NCBI GenBank assembly: GCA_003249225.1
Contig: QKJQ01000013.1
Location: 1 to 64,000, forward strand
DNA length: 64,000 nt
Reading direction: 5' to 3'
Source of the DNA: Clostridia bacterium
Lineage (GTDB): Bacteria; Bacillota; Clostridia; Lachnospirales; Lachnospiraceae
In this document: positions 8,812-17,830 of the stretch, in pieces
Layout of the letters: the number at the start of each line of letters is the position of its first letter
Numbering within the stretch: the stretch's first letter is position 1
The notes under the pieces: model-generated
The model's database searches: none
Told to the model about the DNA's origin: nothing
What the model saw: the letters and a program-made list of their open reading frames with translations, nothing else
Program-made: the position numbers and the translations under genes

Positions 8812-8840
8812 AATATAACCGATTAAATATAAAAAATCAA
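8812..8840 (-). promoter_or_regulatory. Promoter of plsX-acpP
   Basis: On the minus strand: -35 TTGATT (8835-8840), 17-base spacer, -10 TATATT (8812-8817), about 50 bases upstream of plsX. A partly palindromic CTAAATTAG sequence lies just upstream of the -35 (about 8839-8857) and could be an operator. Confidence 0.65.
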
Positions 8841-8888
8841 CACTAAATTAGGTATCTTATTAAATAATATGCCCCTCCGAGAAATTCA

Positions 8889-8928
8889 CAAAAAACAAAG
8901 AGAAGACATTACTTTGTCTTCTCTTTGT
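8889..8928 (-). terminator. Rho-independent terminator of cheR
   Basis: A perfect 14-base-pair stem, ACAAAGAGAAGACA (8895-8908) with 8915-8928, closes a 6-base loop and is followed on the minus strand by six Ts. It lies 26 bases past the cheR stop. Confidence 0.93.
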
Positions 8929-8954
8929 TGTATATACATTTTATATTTTCATCG

Positions 8955-9740
8955 TTAATTTCCTACCTTACGGTAGAAGAATGACTTATAGGATTGAAAT
9001 CCCAAGGCAGCTGGCTGAATAATCTGTTCTGTACTTCCCACGAACAAAAATCCTTCCGGTTTTAACGACTCATTAAACTTTTTGTAAATCATATCTTTTG
9101 CTTCTTCCGTAAAATAGATAACGACATTTCTGCATACAATCAAATCGCATTGCTTCGGATAATCATCCTTCAGCAGATTATGCTGTTTGAATTCCACACA
9201 CTTTTTAACTTCATCAGATATCTTATAGGAAGTCTCATTTAACTTTGTAAAATACTTTTTAACAAATTCATCAGGAAGACCTTTAAGACTTTTCACATTA
9301 TAAAGACCAATGCTTGCTTTTTCAAGTATTTGCTTGTCGATGTCCGTTGCAAAAATCTTGATTCTGCTAAGCGGCATAAACTTTGCCAATAGCATGACCA
9401 GTGAATATGGTTCATCTCCGGTTGAACAGGCCGCACTCCATACTTTCAATGTGCTGTTCTTTGCAAGCATCAAAGGAAGCAGATCTTTTTCCAGCATGGT
9501 CCATTGTTCCGGATTGCGATAAAATTCAGAAACATTGATTGTAAGATAATTAATGAACTCATCGTACATCTTTTTATCTTTCGAAATCGCATCAACATAA
9601 CCATTGTAGGAATCAATTCCATTCTTTGTGATTAAGGATTCGATACGGCGTTTCATCTGTCTTTCTTTATATGCATGCAGGTCTATCTTTGTTAATGTAT
9701 GAATCTTTTTTTTGAATTCCTCATAACTTCCAGTTACCAT
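8955..9740 (-). CDS. cheR: CheR-family protein-glutamate O-methyltransferase
   Basis: SAM-dependent enzyme that methylates glutamates on chemoreceptors. The 261-residue protein has the helical CheR N-terminal domain (KIDLHAYKERQMKRRI, residues about 17-32), then a Rossmann domain with SAACSTGDEPYSL for SAM binding and DLIVCRNVVIYF. Start MVTGSYEE at 9740 has GGAGG five bases upstream, favoured over an upstream in-frame ATG. It lies 36 bases after ispH-rpsA and is followed by a strong terminator, so it ends that transcript. No other chemotaxis gene is nearby; whether it acts in a classical chemotaxis pathway cannot be judged from the window. Confidence 0.93.
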   Translation of the reverse strand: MVTGSYEEFKKKIHTLTKIDLHAYKERQMKRRIESLITKNGIDSYNGYVDAISKDKKMYDEFINYLTINVSEFYRNPEQWTMLEKDLLPLMLAKNSTLKVWSAACSTGDEPYSLVMLLAKFMPLSRIKIFATDIDKQILEKASIGLYNVKSLKGLPDEFVKKYFTKLNETSYKISDEVKKCVEFKQHNLLKDDYPKQCDLIVCRNVVIYFTEEAKDMIYKKFNESLKPEGFLFVGSTEQIIQPAALGFQSYKSFFYRKVGN

Positions 9741-9776
9741 AGAAGCCTCCTGCACTTTTGCTATAGAATTCCTGTA

Positions 9777-11729
9777 TTATTCCTGTGTTTCTTCAGCCGT
9801 TTCTTCTGCTTTTTCTTCTTCAACAGCTTCCATCTCAAGTACCTTGCAGCTTAAGCTGATCTTCTTGTCTTCGAAATTAAAATCTACGATCTTTGCTGTA
9901 ATTTCTTCACCGATCTTTAATACAGAAGAAGGTTTTTCAACATGTTCTCTGGAAATCTGGGATACATGAAGTAATGCATCAACACCCGGATCAAGTTCAA
10001 TAAATGCACCAAAGTCAGTCATACGTGCAACTTTTCCAGTTACAATGCTTCCAACAGCATACTTTTCTTCTGCATCGATCCAAGGATTGGAATCCGGGAA
10101 TTTTAAGCTAAGAGCAATCTTCTCGCCAGCAATATCTTTGATAAATGTTTTAACTTCATCGCCAACTTTGAACACCTTTTTCGGGTTTTCAACACGTCCC
10201 CAGGACATCTCAGAAATATGAAGAAGTCCGTCTGCACCGCCAAGGTCGATAAATACACCAAAGTCTGTTACATTCTTAACTGTGCCGGTAACAACATCAC
10301 CGACTTTGATCTTTTCAAATAATTCTTTCTGCATCTGCTGCTTTTTAACAACAAGAAGCTGTTTTCTATCACCAATGATTCTTCTTCTTTTCGGATTGAA
10401 CTCACTGATAACAAATTCGATTTCCTGATCCTTATACTTATCAAGATTTTTCTCATAAGTATCGGAAACAAGACTTGCCGGGATAAACACTCTTGATTCA
10501 TCCACAATTACACTAAGTCCGCCGTCTAAAACAGCTGCTACCTTTGCTTTTAATACTTCTTTGCTTTCAAAAGCCTCTTCAAGTTTCTTGCTGCCGCGTT
10601 CTGCTGCAAGACGTTTATAGGAAAGAAGGACCTGACCTTCCCCATCGTTAACCTTTAATACTTTTGCCTGCATTGCGTCGCCTTCTTTAACTACTGTACG
10701 AAGATCGACATTCGGAGTGTTTGTATATTCATTTCTGGTAATAATTCCATCAGCTTTATATCCGATATTCAGAACAATTTCATCTTCCTTAACGTGAATA
10801 ACGGTGCCTTCAACAACCTTTCCGTTGTGTATGGTTACCAACGACTCCTCCAATAATTGTTCAAAACTTGTTTCTGACATGCTCGTATGAACCTCCTTGA
10901 TAATATTATTTGGGGTGGAAGCGCCTGCCGTAATACCTACGCTACGAAAAGATTTAAATTGCTCTAAATCTAGGTCACTAAGTGTCTGTATATAGTAAGT
11001 ATCTGCACATTCCTGTTTACAAATTTCGAAAAGCTTTCGCGTGTTCGAGCTCTGCTTTCCTCCGATCACAATCACGGCATCCGACCTTTTTGCCAGCATA
11101 GATGCTTCTATCTGTCTTTCTTCCGTCGCATTGCATATCGTATTTAAAACATTAATATCATACCCCTTTTTTGAAATAATTTCAACTAATTCTTTAAAAT
11201 TCATGTAATTATATGTAGTTTGAGACACAAACGTTAGTTTTTCATCACGATTTGTATAGAAATTTTCTGCATCATTTTTATCTCCAATTACAGTAACCGT
11301 TCCTTCGCACCATCCAATTATTCCTTCTACTTCCGGATGTTTCTTGTCTCCTGCGATCAATATGTGTCTGCCTTGTCCGCTTTGTTCCAGGACAATCTTA
11401 TGAATTTTCTTTACAAATGGGCAGGTGGCATCAACGACTGTAAATTTCGGATTTCCATTCTCATCGAGTGCCATCATACTATCCTGTATTTCTTTTGATA
11501 CACCATGAGACCTTATGACAATGGTGCCTTCTTTTAATTCTTCCAGTTCCTTTTTATTGTTTATGACCTTAACACCCTTATTTTCAAGGTCGGCTACAAC
11601 CTCTTCATTGTGTATGATCGGTCCGTATGTATAAACAGGAAGAGCATTTTCAGCCTGCTGGTATACCATTTCTACCGCTCTTTTAACGCCAAAACAAAAG
11701 CCTGCCGTTTTTGCAAGTTCAACTTTCAA
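9777..11729 (-). CDS. ispH-rpsA: Fused IspH (HMBPP reductase) and ribosomal protein S1
   Basis: One 650-residue frame joins two enzymes' worth of sequence. Residues about 1-280 are IspH, which makes IPP and DMAPP in the last step of the MEP pathway; its Fe-S cysteines are C12 (GFCFGVKRA), C103 (ATCPF) and C199 (TICNATEERQ). Residues about 305-620 hold four S1 RNA-binding domains, with typical DFGVFIDLGGADGLLHISEMSW. An acidic tail follows. Such fusions are known in Clostridia. The start is TTG 11729, six bases after GGAGG; it overlaps the stop of the upstream 68-residue gene, and IspH homology begins right there (KVELAKTAGFCFG). Confidence 0.95.
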   Translation of the reverse strand: MKVELAKTAGFCFGVKRAVEMVYQQAENALPVYTYGPIIHNEEVVADLENKGVKVINNKKELEELKEGTIVIRSHGVSKEIQDSMMALDENGNPKFTVVDATCPFVKKIHKIVLEQSGQGRHILIAGDKKHPEVEGIIGWCEGTVTVIGDKNDAENFYTNRDEKLTFVSQTTYNYMNFKELVEIISKKGYDINVLNTICNATEERQIEASMLAKRSDAVIVIGGKQSSNTRKLFEICKQECADTYYIQTLSDLDLEQFKSFRSVGITAGASTPNNIIKEVHTSMSETSFEQLLEESLVTIHNGKVVEGTVIHVKEDEIVLNIGYKADGIITRNEYTNTPNVDLRTVVKEGDAMQAKVLKVNDGEGQVLLSYKRLAAERGSKKLEEAFESKEVLKAKVAAVLDGGLSVIVDESRVFIPASLVSDTYEKNLDKYKDQEIEFVISEFNPKRRRIIGDRKQLLVVKKQQMQKELFEKIKVGDVVTGTVKNVTDFGVFIDLGGADGLLHISEMSWGRVENPKKVFKVGDEVKTFIKDIAGEKIALSLKFPDSNPWIDAEEKYAVGSIVTGKVARMTDFGAFIELDPGVDALLHVSQISREHVEKPSSVLKIGEEITAKIVDFNFEDKKISLSCKVLEMEAVEEEKAEETAEETQE

Positions 11730-11925
11730 TCTCTTCCTCCTCGAAAAGTTCTTCCACCGCTTCTTTTGGCAATGCATCGTTCCCATAATAGTAGGTAGTA
11801 TTGTTTCCACTGTTGTTACCGATTCCATTCTTAAAAATACCTAGCAGCATACCAAAGATCATACCAAGGCAGAACAGTAATCCGCCAAATAAAAACATTT
11901 GCTTTTTATCCATGCCGTTTTCCAT
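11719..11925 (-). CDS. Small membrane protein of unknown function between cmk and ispH-rpsA
   Basis: A 68-residue protein with one hydrophobic segment at about residues 10-31 (MFLFGGLLFCLGMIFGMLLGIF), then an Asn/Gly/Tyr stretch and a very acidic C-terminus (EEAVEELFEEEEIES-like). I do not recognise the family. The reading frame is supported by its tight packing: it starts one base after the cmk stop with GGAG upstream, and its end overlaps the TTG start of ispH-rpsA, so all three are likely translationally coupled. A single-pass membrane anchor with a cytoplasmic acidic tail is the simplest reading. Confidence 0.75.
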   Translation of the reverse strand: MENGMDKKQMFLFGGLLFCLGMIFGMLLGIFKNGIGNNSGNNTTYYYGNDALPKEAVEELFEEEEIES

Positions 11926-11926
11926 A

Positions 11927-12601
11927 TCAATTCTCCTTTTTTTTGTTATACAATTCTATGATTTTTGTAACAACTTCCTCAATCGTCATGTTGGAGGTAT
12001 CCAGGTAAACTGCATCTTCTGCTTGTTTTAGCGGAGCGAAGTCGCGGTTCATATCACGTTCATCCCGCACAAGGATATCTTTTTCTATCTGATCCAAATT
12101 GCATTCCATTCCCTTTTCCAGGAATTCTTTGTATCTTCTATGTGCTCGTTCTCTTGATCCGGCCGTCATATAAATCTTTATGTCTGCGCTGGGTAACACA
12201 TAAGTCCCTATGTCTCTTCCATCCATGACCACATCCTGATCCAGGGCAAGTTGGCGTTGCAATTCGACCAGCTTCAGCCGCACCTTCGGATTCACTGAGC
12301 TGGCAGAAGCCATCTGTCCAACTTCATCTGTTCGAATAAGATGGTTGACGTTCTCACCATTTAACAGGACTTGCTGTACCTGATCTATATATTGTATGGA
12401 TACATTAATATGATCACAGGCAGCTTCAATTCTGGCTGCTTCGTCTGCCTTGATCGCATTCTGAATAAAATATAAAGCCATAGCCCTGTACATAGCTCCG
12501 GTATCAACATAGATAAATCCAAGATCTTTTGCTACCTTTTTTGCTATCGTACTTTTTCCTGCTCCAGCAGGTCCGTCAATTGCTATGCTGATGTGTTTCA
12601 T
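11927..12601 (-). CDS. cmk: Cytidylate kinase
   Basis: Phosphorylates CMP/dCMP to the diphosphates. The 224-residue protein has the P-loop IDGPAGAGKSTIAKK at its start, DTGAMYRA for nucleotide binding, and VMDGRDIGTYVLP. Start MKHISIAIDG at 12601 is fixed by GGAGAG four bases upstream; an in-frame extension further upstream has no ribosome binding site. The dispersed hairpin element lies just before the ribosome binding site. The order flavoprotein-cmk-small protein-ispH-rpsA is tightly packed and likely one transcript from cmk onward. Confidence 0.97.
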   Translation of the reverse strand: MKHISIAIDGPAGAGKSTIAKKVAKDLGFIYVDTGAMYRAMALYFIQNAIKADEAARIEAACDHINVSIQYIDQVQQVLLNGENVNHLIRTDEVGQMASASSVNPKVRLKLVELQRQLALDQDVVMDGRDIGTYVLPSADIKIYMTAGSRERAHRRYKEFLEKGMECNLDQIEKDILVRDERDMNRDFAPLKQAEDAVYLDTSNMTIEEVVTKIIELYNKKKEN

Positions 12602-12614
12602 ATTCTCTCCTTTT

Positions 12615-12639
12615 TGCGTCAATTATAACGCATATCAAG
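12615..12639 (-). repeat. Dispersed hairpin leader element upstream of cmk
   Basis: On the minus strand CTTGATATGCG leads into a perfect stem of ACGCA complement (12628-12632) and TGCGT complement (12615-12619), loop TATAATTG, then the cmk ribosome binding site. Relative to the GCGC form at the beta-CASP nuclease gene, both stem arms are changed together (T on one side, A on the other). Confidence 0.65.
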
Positions 12640-12776
12640 TTTTTCTTTTGAATTTATTATGTGAAAATATGATATATAGTTACCTATACTGTAACATATC
12701 TCATTCTCAAAATATACATTTAATGTAATTTTTCTGTTCACATCTTTGTCTGTACTACCAAAAGTCAGTTTTCCAA

Positions 12777-14033
12777 TCAGTATATTGAACTTCCCGCTGC
12801 ATACCCTGTTGACCAGGCTATCTGAAGATTATAACCGCCGGTCATCGCATCAAGATCAAGAACCTCTCCGGTAAAATAAAGTCCGGTTACGAGCTTTGAC
12901 TCCATCGTAGAAGGTGTAATCTCCTTTACAGAAATTCCGCCTCTTGTTATTACAGCTTCGTTATAACCGCCCATTTTCAGTATCGTAAAACTCATATTCT
13001 GCAGCAGACTGCCAAGCGCCATTCTCTCCTCCTGCGTTATCTGATTTACCTGTTTGTAAGGATCAATTCCTGAAAGCACAACAATTCTGTCACTAAGTCT
13101 TGACGGCAGGAGATCTCCGAGGGCATTCCTGAACTGTTTGTTTTTATACTTTTCAAAATCACGCAGGATCCTTGCATCGAGCTGTTCAGATGAAAGGGCT
13201 GGTTTCAGATTGATATGAAGCGTAAATCCACTGCATTTTTCAGATGCAATTCTGCTGCTTGCACTTAGGATCAGTGGTCCGCTGACGCCATTGCGTGTAA
13301 ACAGCATTTCACCAAATTCACGAAACCACTCATAATCTGCTTCCGTACCGCCTTTTCTTCCTTGTTTCTCACCGGTTATGCTCACTTCTACATTCTTAAG
13401 TGACAGACCTTCCAGTTCACTCACGTATTCTTCTTGAAGTCTTATGGATACCAGGGAAGGATATAATTCGGTTACTGTATGCCCAACTTCTTTTGCAAAT
13501 TCATATCCATCTCCGGTAGATCCGGTTGACGCATAGGATAACCCTCCGGTAGCAACGATACAGTTGTCAGCCTCCGCCTTTTGTCCGTTTTCAAGCTGAA
13601 TGCCCTTAAAAACCCCTTCTTCACAAAGAATCTTCGTGACTCTTGAATGTAATCTGACCGTAATGTTTTGCTTCTTCATTTCTTGTTCAAGAACTCTTAT
13701 GACATCGGAAGAATGGTCAGATACCGGGAAGACCCGGTTTCCCCGTTCTATTTTTGTATCCAGGCCAATTTCATTAAAAAAATCTATTGCATCCCTGTTT
13801 GAAAAGTTAGAAAAAGCACTGTAAAGAAACCGTTCATTAATTATTATATTCTCAAAAAAAGTTTCTTTATCACAGGCATTGGTAAGGTTGCATCGTCCCT
13901 TTCCCGTAATAAAAATCTTTTTACCTAGCTTTTCGTTCTTTTCATATAAGGTAACTTCATTTCCATTTCTGGCTGCAAAAATTGCAGCAATCATTCCGGA
14001 TGCTCCGCCTCCGATGACCAGTACCCTGCTCAT
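12777..14033 (-). CDS. HI0933/BaiN-family NAD(P)/FAD-dependent oxidoreductase
   Basis: A 418-residue flavoprotein with an N-terminal FAD-binding GGGASGMIAA motif (residues 8-17), the family block ITGKGRCNLTN (about 42-52), the inner IVATGGLSYASTGSTGDGY stretch, and a C-terminal GLYFTGEVLDLDAMTGGYNLQIA segment. This family (YhiN, YtfP, BaiN) is often annotated as aminoacetone oxidase or flavoprotein; its substrate here cannot be told. Start 14033 has AGGTGA four bases upstream. cmk follows after a 175-base spacer. No neighbouring gene suggests bile-acid metabolism. Confidence 0.9.
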   Translation of the reverse strand: MSRVLVIGGGASGMIAAIFAARNGNEVTLYEKNEKLGKKIFITGKGRCNLTNACDKETFFENIIINERFLYSAFSNFSNRDAIDFFNEIGLDTKIERGNRVFPVSDHSSDVIRVLEQEMKKQNITVRLHSRVTKILCEEGVFKGIQLENGQKAEADNCIVATGGLSYASTGSTGDGYEFAKEVGHTVTELYPSLVSIRLQEEYVSELEGLSLKNVEVSITGEKQGRKGGTEADYEWFREFGEMLFTRNGVSGPLILSASSRIASEKCSGFTLHINLKPALSSEQLDARILRDFEKYKNKQFRNALGDLLPSRLSDRIVVLSGIDPYKQVNQITQEERMALGSLLQNMSFTILKMGGYNEAVITRGGISVKEITPSTMESKLVTGLYFTGEVLDLDAMTGGYNLQIAWSTGYAAGSSIY

Positions 14034-14082
14034 AGCTTCACCTATTCTTTCCTAAAAAATCTTTTGCTTTTACAATGTAATG

Positions 14083-14117
14083 AAAAAAGCTGCTGCATCC
14101 ATCCCGATACAACAGCT
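14083..14117 (-). terminator. Rho-independent terminator of the GerMN lipoprotein gene
   Basis: An 11-base-pair stem (14088-14098 with 14107-14117, two G-U pairs) with an 8-base loop is followed on the minus strand by six Ts, 14 bases past the stop. Confidence 0.9.
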
Positions 14118-14131
14118 AATGATATCATAAT

Positions 14132-14731
14132 TTAGTCTTCCATGTAAATATAATCTATCGAAAATGAATGATTATCACTCTCATAAGCTTTCATATCACA
14201 ACGAAATATCACCTTATGGTATTCGTCGAAATTGTCCAGCAGACTTTGTGCGATTGCATCAAGAATAGCATCTTCTGCTTGTTCTGACAGTCCGCGAACC
14301 GGTTCTCCTTCATTCGGAAAGCTCACGATAACTGTGTCATCCTGTGTCTCTACCTGATTGATTATAATCAGAAAGGATTCATCTCCCATAGCGTCCGTAA
14401 CTATGCTAAGAAGCCTTTCCGGTGTTAGTTCTTCATCTACAGGCACAACAGCCAGCACTGCCTCTTTTTCAAGTGTTTCATAATTCACGGTATAAACATA
14501 GATCTCGCGATTTGTATCGACGTTATAGATTGGGACACTCGTAATATTATCTTCGATCGTATTATCTGAAACTCCACCCTCCGTTGGTGAAACGGTCGGT
14601 GTATCCATTAACGATTCCGTTGGTGTTAAAGTCAAGGTATTATCAGGAATAATTGTATTATTATCTGCCAGACCGCATCCCGCCAGCATAAGCATTATAA
14701 ATAATAATAAACAAAATATCCCTTTGCGCAT
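14132..14731 (-). CDS. GerMN-domain lipoprotein
   Basis: A 199-residue exported lipoprotein. It has a signal peptide (MRKGIFCLLLFIMLML) with lipobox LAGC, so Cys19 is the likely lipidation site. A Thr/Pro/Asn-rich linker spans about residues 22-65, then a GerMN-type alpha/beta domain (LERLLSIVTDAMGDE...VSFPNEGEPVRGLS-like region, about 75-195). GerMN domains occur in sporulation/germination protein GerM and in lipoproteins of unknown role. Start 14731 has a strong AAGGAG site. It follows pgsA and ends in a good terminator. The specific role is not known. Confidence 0.8.
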   Translation of the reverse strand: MRKGIFCLLLFIMLMLAGCGLADNNTIIPDNTLTLTPTESLMDTPTVSPTEGGVSDNTIEDNITSVPIYNVDTNREIYVYTVNYETLEKEAVLAVVPVDEELTPERLLSIVTDAMGDESFLIIINQVETQDDTVIVSFPNEGEPVRGLSEQAEDAILDAIAQSLLDNFDEYHKVIFRCDMKAYESDNHSFSIDYIYMED

Positions 14732-14835
14732 AATTCCTCTCCTTTCTCTTATCTTTCAGGCCGGATATAATCCGCCCTATTGCAAGTATAAAAAGGAACT
14801 ATGTCAATTTTATGTTAATTTTGCAAGTATCTGTT

Positions 14836-15384
14836 TTATTTTGTGCCTTCTGCCAGGATGCTTCGGTTCTTATAGAGATAATCAACAAGAGAAACAACCG
14901 TAAGAAGAAGAGATAGATACATTGCAATCTGTTCTGCAACATTGAACACCATCAAATCGAAGTTAACGATAAAAAGCAGACACATGATCATCTGCATTGT
15001 TGTTTTGACTTTTGCCCACATGCTTGCGGCAATGACAATGTTACGGTTAGCCGCAACAAGACGGAACCCGCTGATAATAAATTCTCTGGATATTATAATG
15101 ATAACGACCCACGCCGGTACACTTCCCTGTTCAATAAAAATCAACAGTGCTGCACTTACCAACAGCTTATCAGCAAGTGGATCCATGAATTTCCCGAAAT
15201 CAGTGACCATATGATGTTTTCTGGCAATGTAGCCATCAACAGCATCCGTTAAAGCTGCAACAATAAAGATACCTAAAGCGATATAATTTCCATTGGTTAG
15301 CACACTGTCTGGCAACAGCATAAAAACGACAAAGAACGGAATCAGGCAAACTCTGAAGACTGTTATCTTATTCGGTAAATTCAT
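14836..15384 (-). CDS. pgsA: CDP-diacylglycerol-glycerol-3-phosphate 3-phosphatidyltransferase
   Basis: Makes phosphatidylglycerol phosphate, the committed step to phosphatidylglycerol, in the membrane. The 182-residue protein is polytopic and has the CDP-alcohol phosphotransferase motif D-G-(x2)-A-R-(x8)-G-(x3)-D-(x3)-D as DGYIARKHHMVTDFGKFMDPLAD (residues about 49-71). Start 15384 lies one base after the rimO stop with GGGGAGG upstream, so it is coupled to rimO. The rimO-pgsA pair is common in Firmicutes, where cinA and recA often follow; here they do not. Confidence 0.96.
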   Translation of the reverse strand: MNLPNKITVFRVCLIPFFVVFMLLPDSVLTNGNYIALGIFIVAALTDAVDGYIARKHHMVTDFGKFMDPLADKLLVSAALLIFIEQGSVPAWVVIIIISREFIISGFRLVAANRNIVIAASMWAKVKTTMQMIMCLLFIVNFDLMVFNVAEQIAMYLSLLLTVVSLVDYLYKNRSILAEGTK

Positions 15385-15385
15385 T

Positions 15386-16708
15386 TTAAATTGCCTCCCC
15401 TATCAAATCATACTCTTTGGCACCCGTAATCAATACCTTAACAAAATCACCGGAAACCGGCTCCTGATTCGCTGTAAAAAAGACATAACCATCTACATTG
15501 GGAGCATCCATATAAGACCGCCCCACATATACATTTTCATCCGTCAGAGTTCCTACGGTATGTACATAGAGCTGCTTTCCAATCATTTTTTCAGCTTTTT
15601 CAAATGCAATATTTTGTTGAAGCAGCATAATCTCTTTACGACGCGCTTCTTTAACTTTCTTTGTGATCTGAGGTCTTAATTTTGCTGCTGATGTACCTTC
15701 TTCTTTTGAATAGGTAAAAACACCAAGACGTTCAAATTCAATGTCTTTTACAAACTTCTTTAATTCTTCATAATCCTCTTCTGTCTCTCCCGGAAAACCT
15801 GTTATGAGAGAAGTACGAATCACTATATCAGGGATTTCTTTTCGCAGCTTGTCAATCAGCTGTCTGATCTGTGCTCCTGTTGTTCTTCTTCCCATACGTT
15901 TTAAGACACCATCGGATGCATGCTGGATCGGAAGATCAATATAATTGCATATCTTATCCTCCGTTTTCATGGTCTCTATAAGATCATCTTCTACTTCTTC
16001 CGGATAACAGTACATGAGGCGTACCCATTGAAGCCCTTCTATTTTACAGAGCTGGTGCAAAAGCTCAGATAAACGCTTTTTACCATACAGATCCATTCCA
16101 TAGACCGTTATTTCCTGTGCTACTACAATGAGCTCTTTGCATCCATTCTTTATAAGCTGTTCTGCTTCTGCTACCACTTTTTCAAACGGAACACTGCGAT
16201 ACTTTCCACGGATTCCGGGAATTGCACAGTAGGTGCAGTGCTTATCACAGCCTTCTGCGATTTTCAGATATGCATAAGTTCCGCCTGTTGTAAGAACTCT
16301 GGCATCCATTGCAGCCGGCAGATAATCAATATCCCTGTACCATTCTTTTTCTTTGTTCTTTGATGCGCTCTCAAGCGCCATAACAATATCTTCGTATCCA
16401 GTTGTGCCAATCAAGCCGTCAACTTCGGGAATCTGTTCCAGAATTTCATTTCGGTATCGCTGGGCAAGACAGCCTGCAACAAGAAGAATTAAATCTTTGT
16501 GATTCTCCTTTATCTTTGCCATCTCAAGAATTGTCTGAATGCTTTCTTCTTTTGCATCATGAATAAAACAGCAGGTATTGATTACAACAGCGTCTGCTTC
16601 GTTTTCATCATCGGTCAGCTCATGCCCGTTCTGCGAGAGCATACCAAGCATGTATTCACTATCTACCAGATTTTTATCACATCCCAGTGATATAAAATGT
16701 ATTTTCAT
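15386..16708 (-). CDS. rimO: Ribosomal protein S12 methylthiotransferase RimO
   Basis: Radical-SAM enzyme that methylthiolates the conserved aspartate of ribosomal protein S12. The 440-residue protein has the N-terminal UPF0004 cluster cysteines C10, C46 and C80, the radical-SAM CxxxCxxC at C154, C158, C161 (EGCDKHCTYCAIPG), and a C-terminal TRAM domain. The related MiaB is distinguished by its different N-terminal block; MKIHFISLGCDKNLVDSE is typical of RimO. Start 16708 has AAGGAGAG upstream. A partial dispersed leader element lies just before it. Confidence 0.96.
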   Translation of the reverse strand: MKIHFISLGCDKNLVDSEYMLGMLSQNGHELTDDENEADAVVINTCCFIHDAKEESIQTILEMAKIKENHKDLILLVAGCLAQRYRNEILEQIPEVDGLIGTTGYEDIVMALESASKNKEKEWYRDIDYLPAAMDARVLTTGGTYAYLKIAEGCDKHCTYCAIPGIRGKYRSVPFEKVVAEAEQLIKNGCKELIVVAQEITVYGMDLYGKKRLSELLHQLCKIEGLQWVRLMYCYPEEVEDDLIETMKTEDKICNYIDLPIQHASDGVLKRMGRRTTGAQIRQLIDKLRKEIPDIVIRTSLITGFPGETEEDYEELKKFVKDIEFERLGVFTYSKEEGTSAAKLRPQITKKVKEARRKEIMLLQQNIAFEKAEKMIGKQLYVHTVGTLTDENVYVGRSYMDAPNVDGYVFFTANQEPVSGDFVKVLITGAKEYDLIGEAI

Positions 16709-16720
16709 GTCTCTCCTTAA

Positions 16721-16785
16721 TCCTGCGCTTTATCAAATGTATTTCTATTTAGAATAAACCGTGCCGCACAAGGCACAAACTTACA
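16721..16785 (-). repeat. Partial dispersed leader element upstream of rimO
   Basis: On the minus strand AAGTTTGTGCCT (around 16774-16785) is followed by a GTGCC/GGCAC inverted repeat (16761-16765 with 16772-16776), an A/T-rich insert, then TTTGATAAAGCGCAGGA and the rimO ribosome binding site. The left arm of the small hairpin is lost. AAGTTTGTGCCT matches the upstream arm of the rsmB copy. Confidence 0.5.
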
Positions 16786-16836
16786 GGTCTGTTAAATTTC
16801 ATATAATCTTTACCGGCTATATTGTATCAAACGTTG

Positions 16837-17673
16837 TTATTCAGCCGCTTCTACGCAATTTGTCATAAGCATTGCGATTGTCATCGGACCAACACCGCCG
16901 GGAACCGGTGTAATGGCACCTGCCTTTGGTTCAACTGAATCAAAATCCACATCACCGCAGAGTTTGCCATTCTCATCCCTGTTCATTCCCACATCAATAA
17001 CTACAGCACCTTCCTTAACGTACTCAGCTGTAAAAAATTTAGCTTTTCCAATTGCTGCGACAAGTATATCTGCACGATTCGTAACTTCCTTTAAATCCTT
17101 TGTCCTTGAATGGCTGACCGTTACCGTTCCATTTTCCTGAATCAAAAGCATAGCCATTGGTTTTCCAACGATATTACTGCGACCAACGATAACACATTCT
17201 TTGCCTTCAATGGTGATTCCGCTTCGTTTTAAAAGCTGTATGATACCCGCTGGCGTGCAGGATACAAAACCTTTCCTTCCAATACTCAGGTTTCCGACAT
17301 TCTGCGGATGAAATCCGTCAACATCTTTTTCTGGAGAGATTGTCATGATTACTTTATCTTCATCGATATGTCTGGGCAACGGAAGCTGAACCAGAATTCC
17401 ATTGACATCCTTCTTTTCATTCAGCTCCTGTACAAGAGAAAGAAGCTCCTCCTGGCTAACTGTTTCCGGTAGTTCATAGGAAAGAGAACGAATGCCAACA
17501 TAAGCACAAGCCTTCTTTTTATTATTTACATACACAGTTGATGCGGGATCCGTTCCGACCTGCACAACTGCAAGCACGACTTCTTTTCCCTGTTCTTTCA
17601 ACTGTTCAACTTTTGCTTTCACTTCATCCTTTATCTCACCGGAGATTTTTTTACCGTCAATTATCATAGCCAT
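16837..17673 (-). CDS. folD: Bifunctional methylenetetrahydrofolate dehydrogenase/cyclohydrolase
   Basis: Interconverts methylene- and formyl-tetrahydrofolate using NADP. The 278-residue protein has the substrate-site segments [18 protein letters not shown] and [10 protein letters not shown], the Rossmann [14 protein letters not shown] and the C-terminal [15 protein letters not shown] signature. Start [11 protein letters not shown] at 17673 matches the family; a GGGAGG site is present but 13 bases upstream, rather distant. The gene stands alone between rimO and the beta-CASP nuclease gene. Confidence 0.96.
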   Translation of the reverse strand: MAMIIDGKKISGEIKDEVKAKVEQLKEQGKEVVLAVVQVGTDPASTVYVNNKKKACAYVGIRSLSYELPETVSQEELLSLVQELNEKKDVNGILVQLPLPRHIDEDKVIMTISPEKDVDGFHPQNVGNLSIGRKGFVSCTPAGIIQLLKRSGITIEGKECVIVGRSNIVGKPMAMLLIQENGTVTVSHSRTKDLKEVTNRADILVAAIGKAKFFTAEYVKEGAVVIDVGMNRDENGKLCGDVDFDSVEPKAGAITPVPGGVGPMTIAMLMTNCVEAAE

Positions 17674-17830
17674 ATTCTTAGTTCTGCCTCCCAAATTTCA
17701 CAATATGCAATCATTCTTCACCAATCAAATTATCTGTATGGTCAGATTATGCTTTATACAACGAGAACATCTTATAATGAACCCTGTCTCTGTGCAAGTA
17801 TTTTCCTGTAGTTTATAATTAATTTAGATT

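Noticed and set aside
11730..11828. A longer N-terminus for the IspH-S1 fusion starting at 11828
   Set aside because: It would overlap more than 100 bases of the small membrane protein gene. IspH homology starts at the TTG 11729, which has GGAGG six bases upstream.
17695..17830. A promoter or riboswitch upstream of folD
   Set aside because: A TATAAG with TTGCAC at only 15 bases was the best pair; no structured leader matching a known riboswitch could be recognised, so nothing is claimed.
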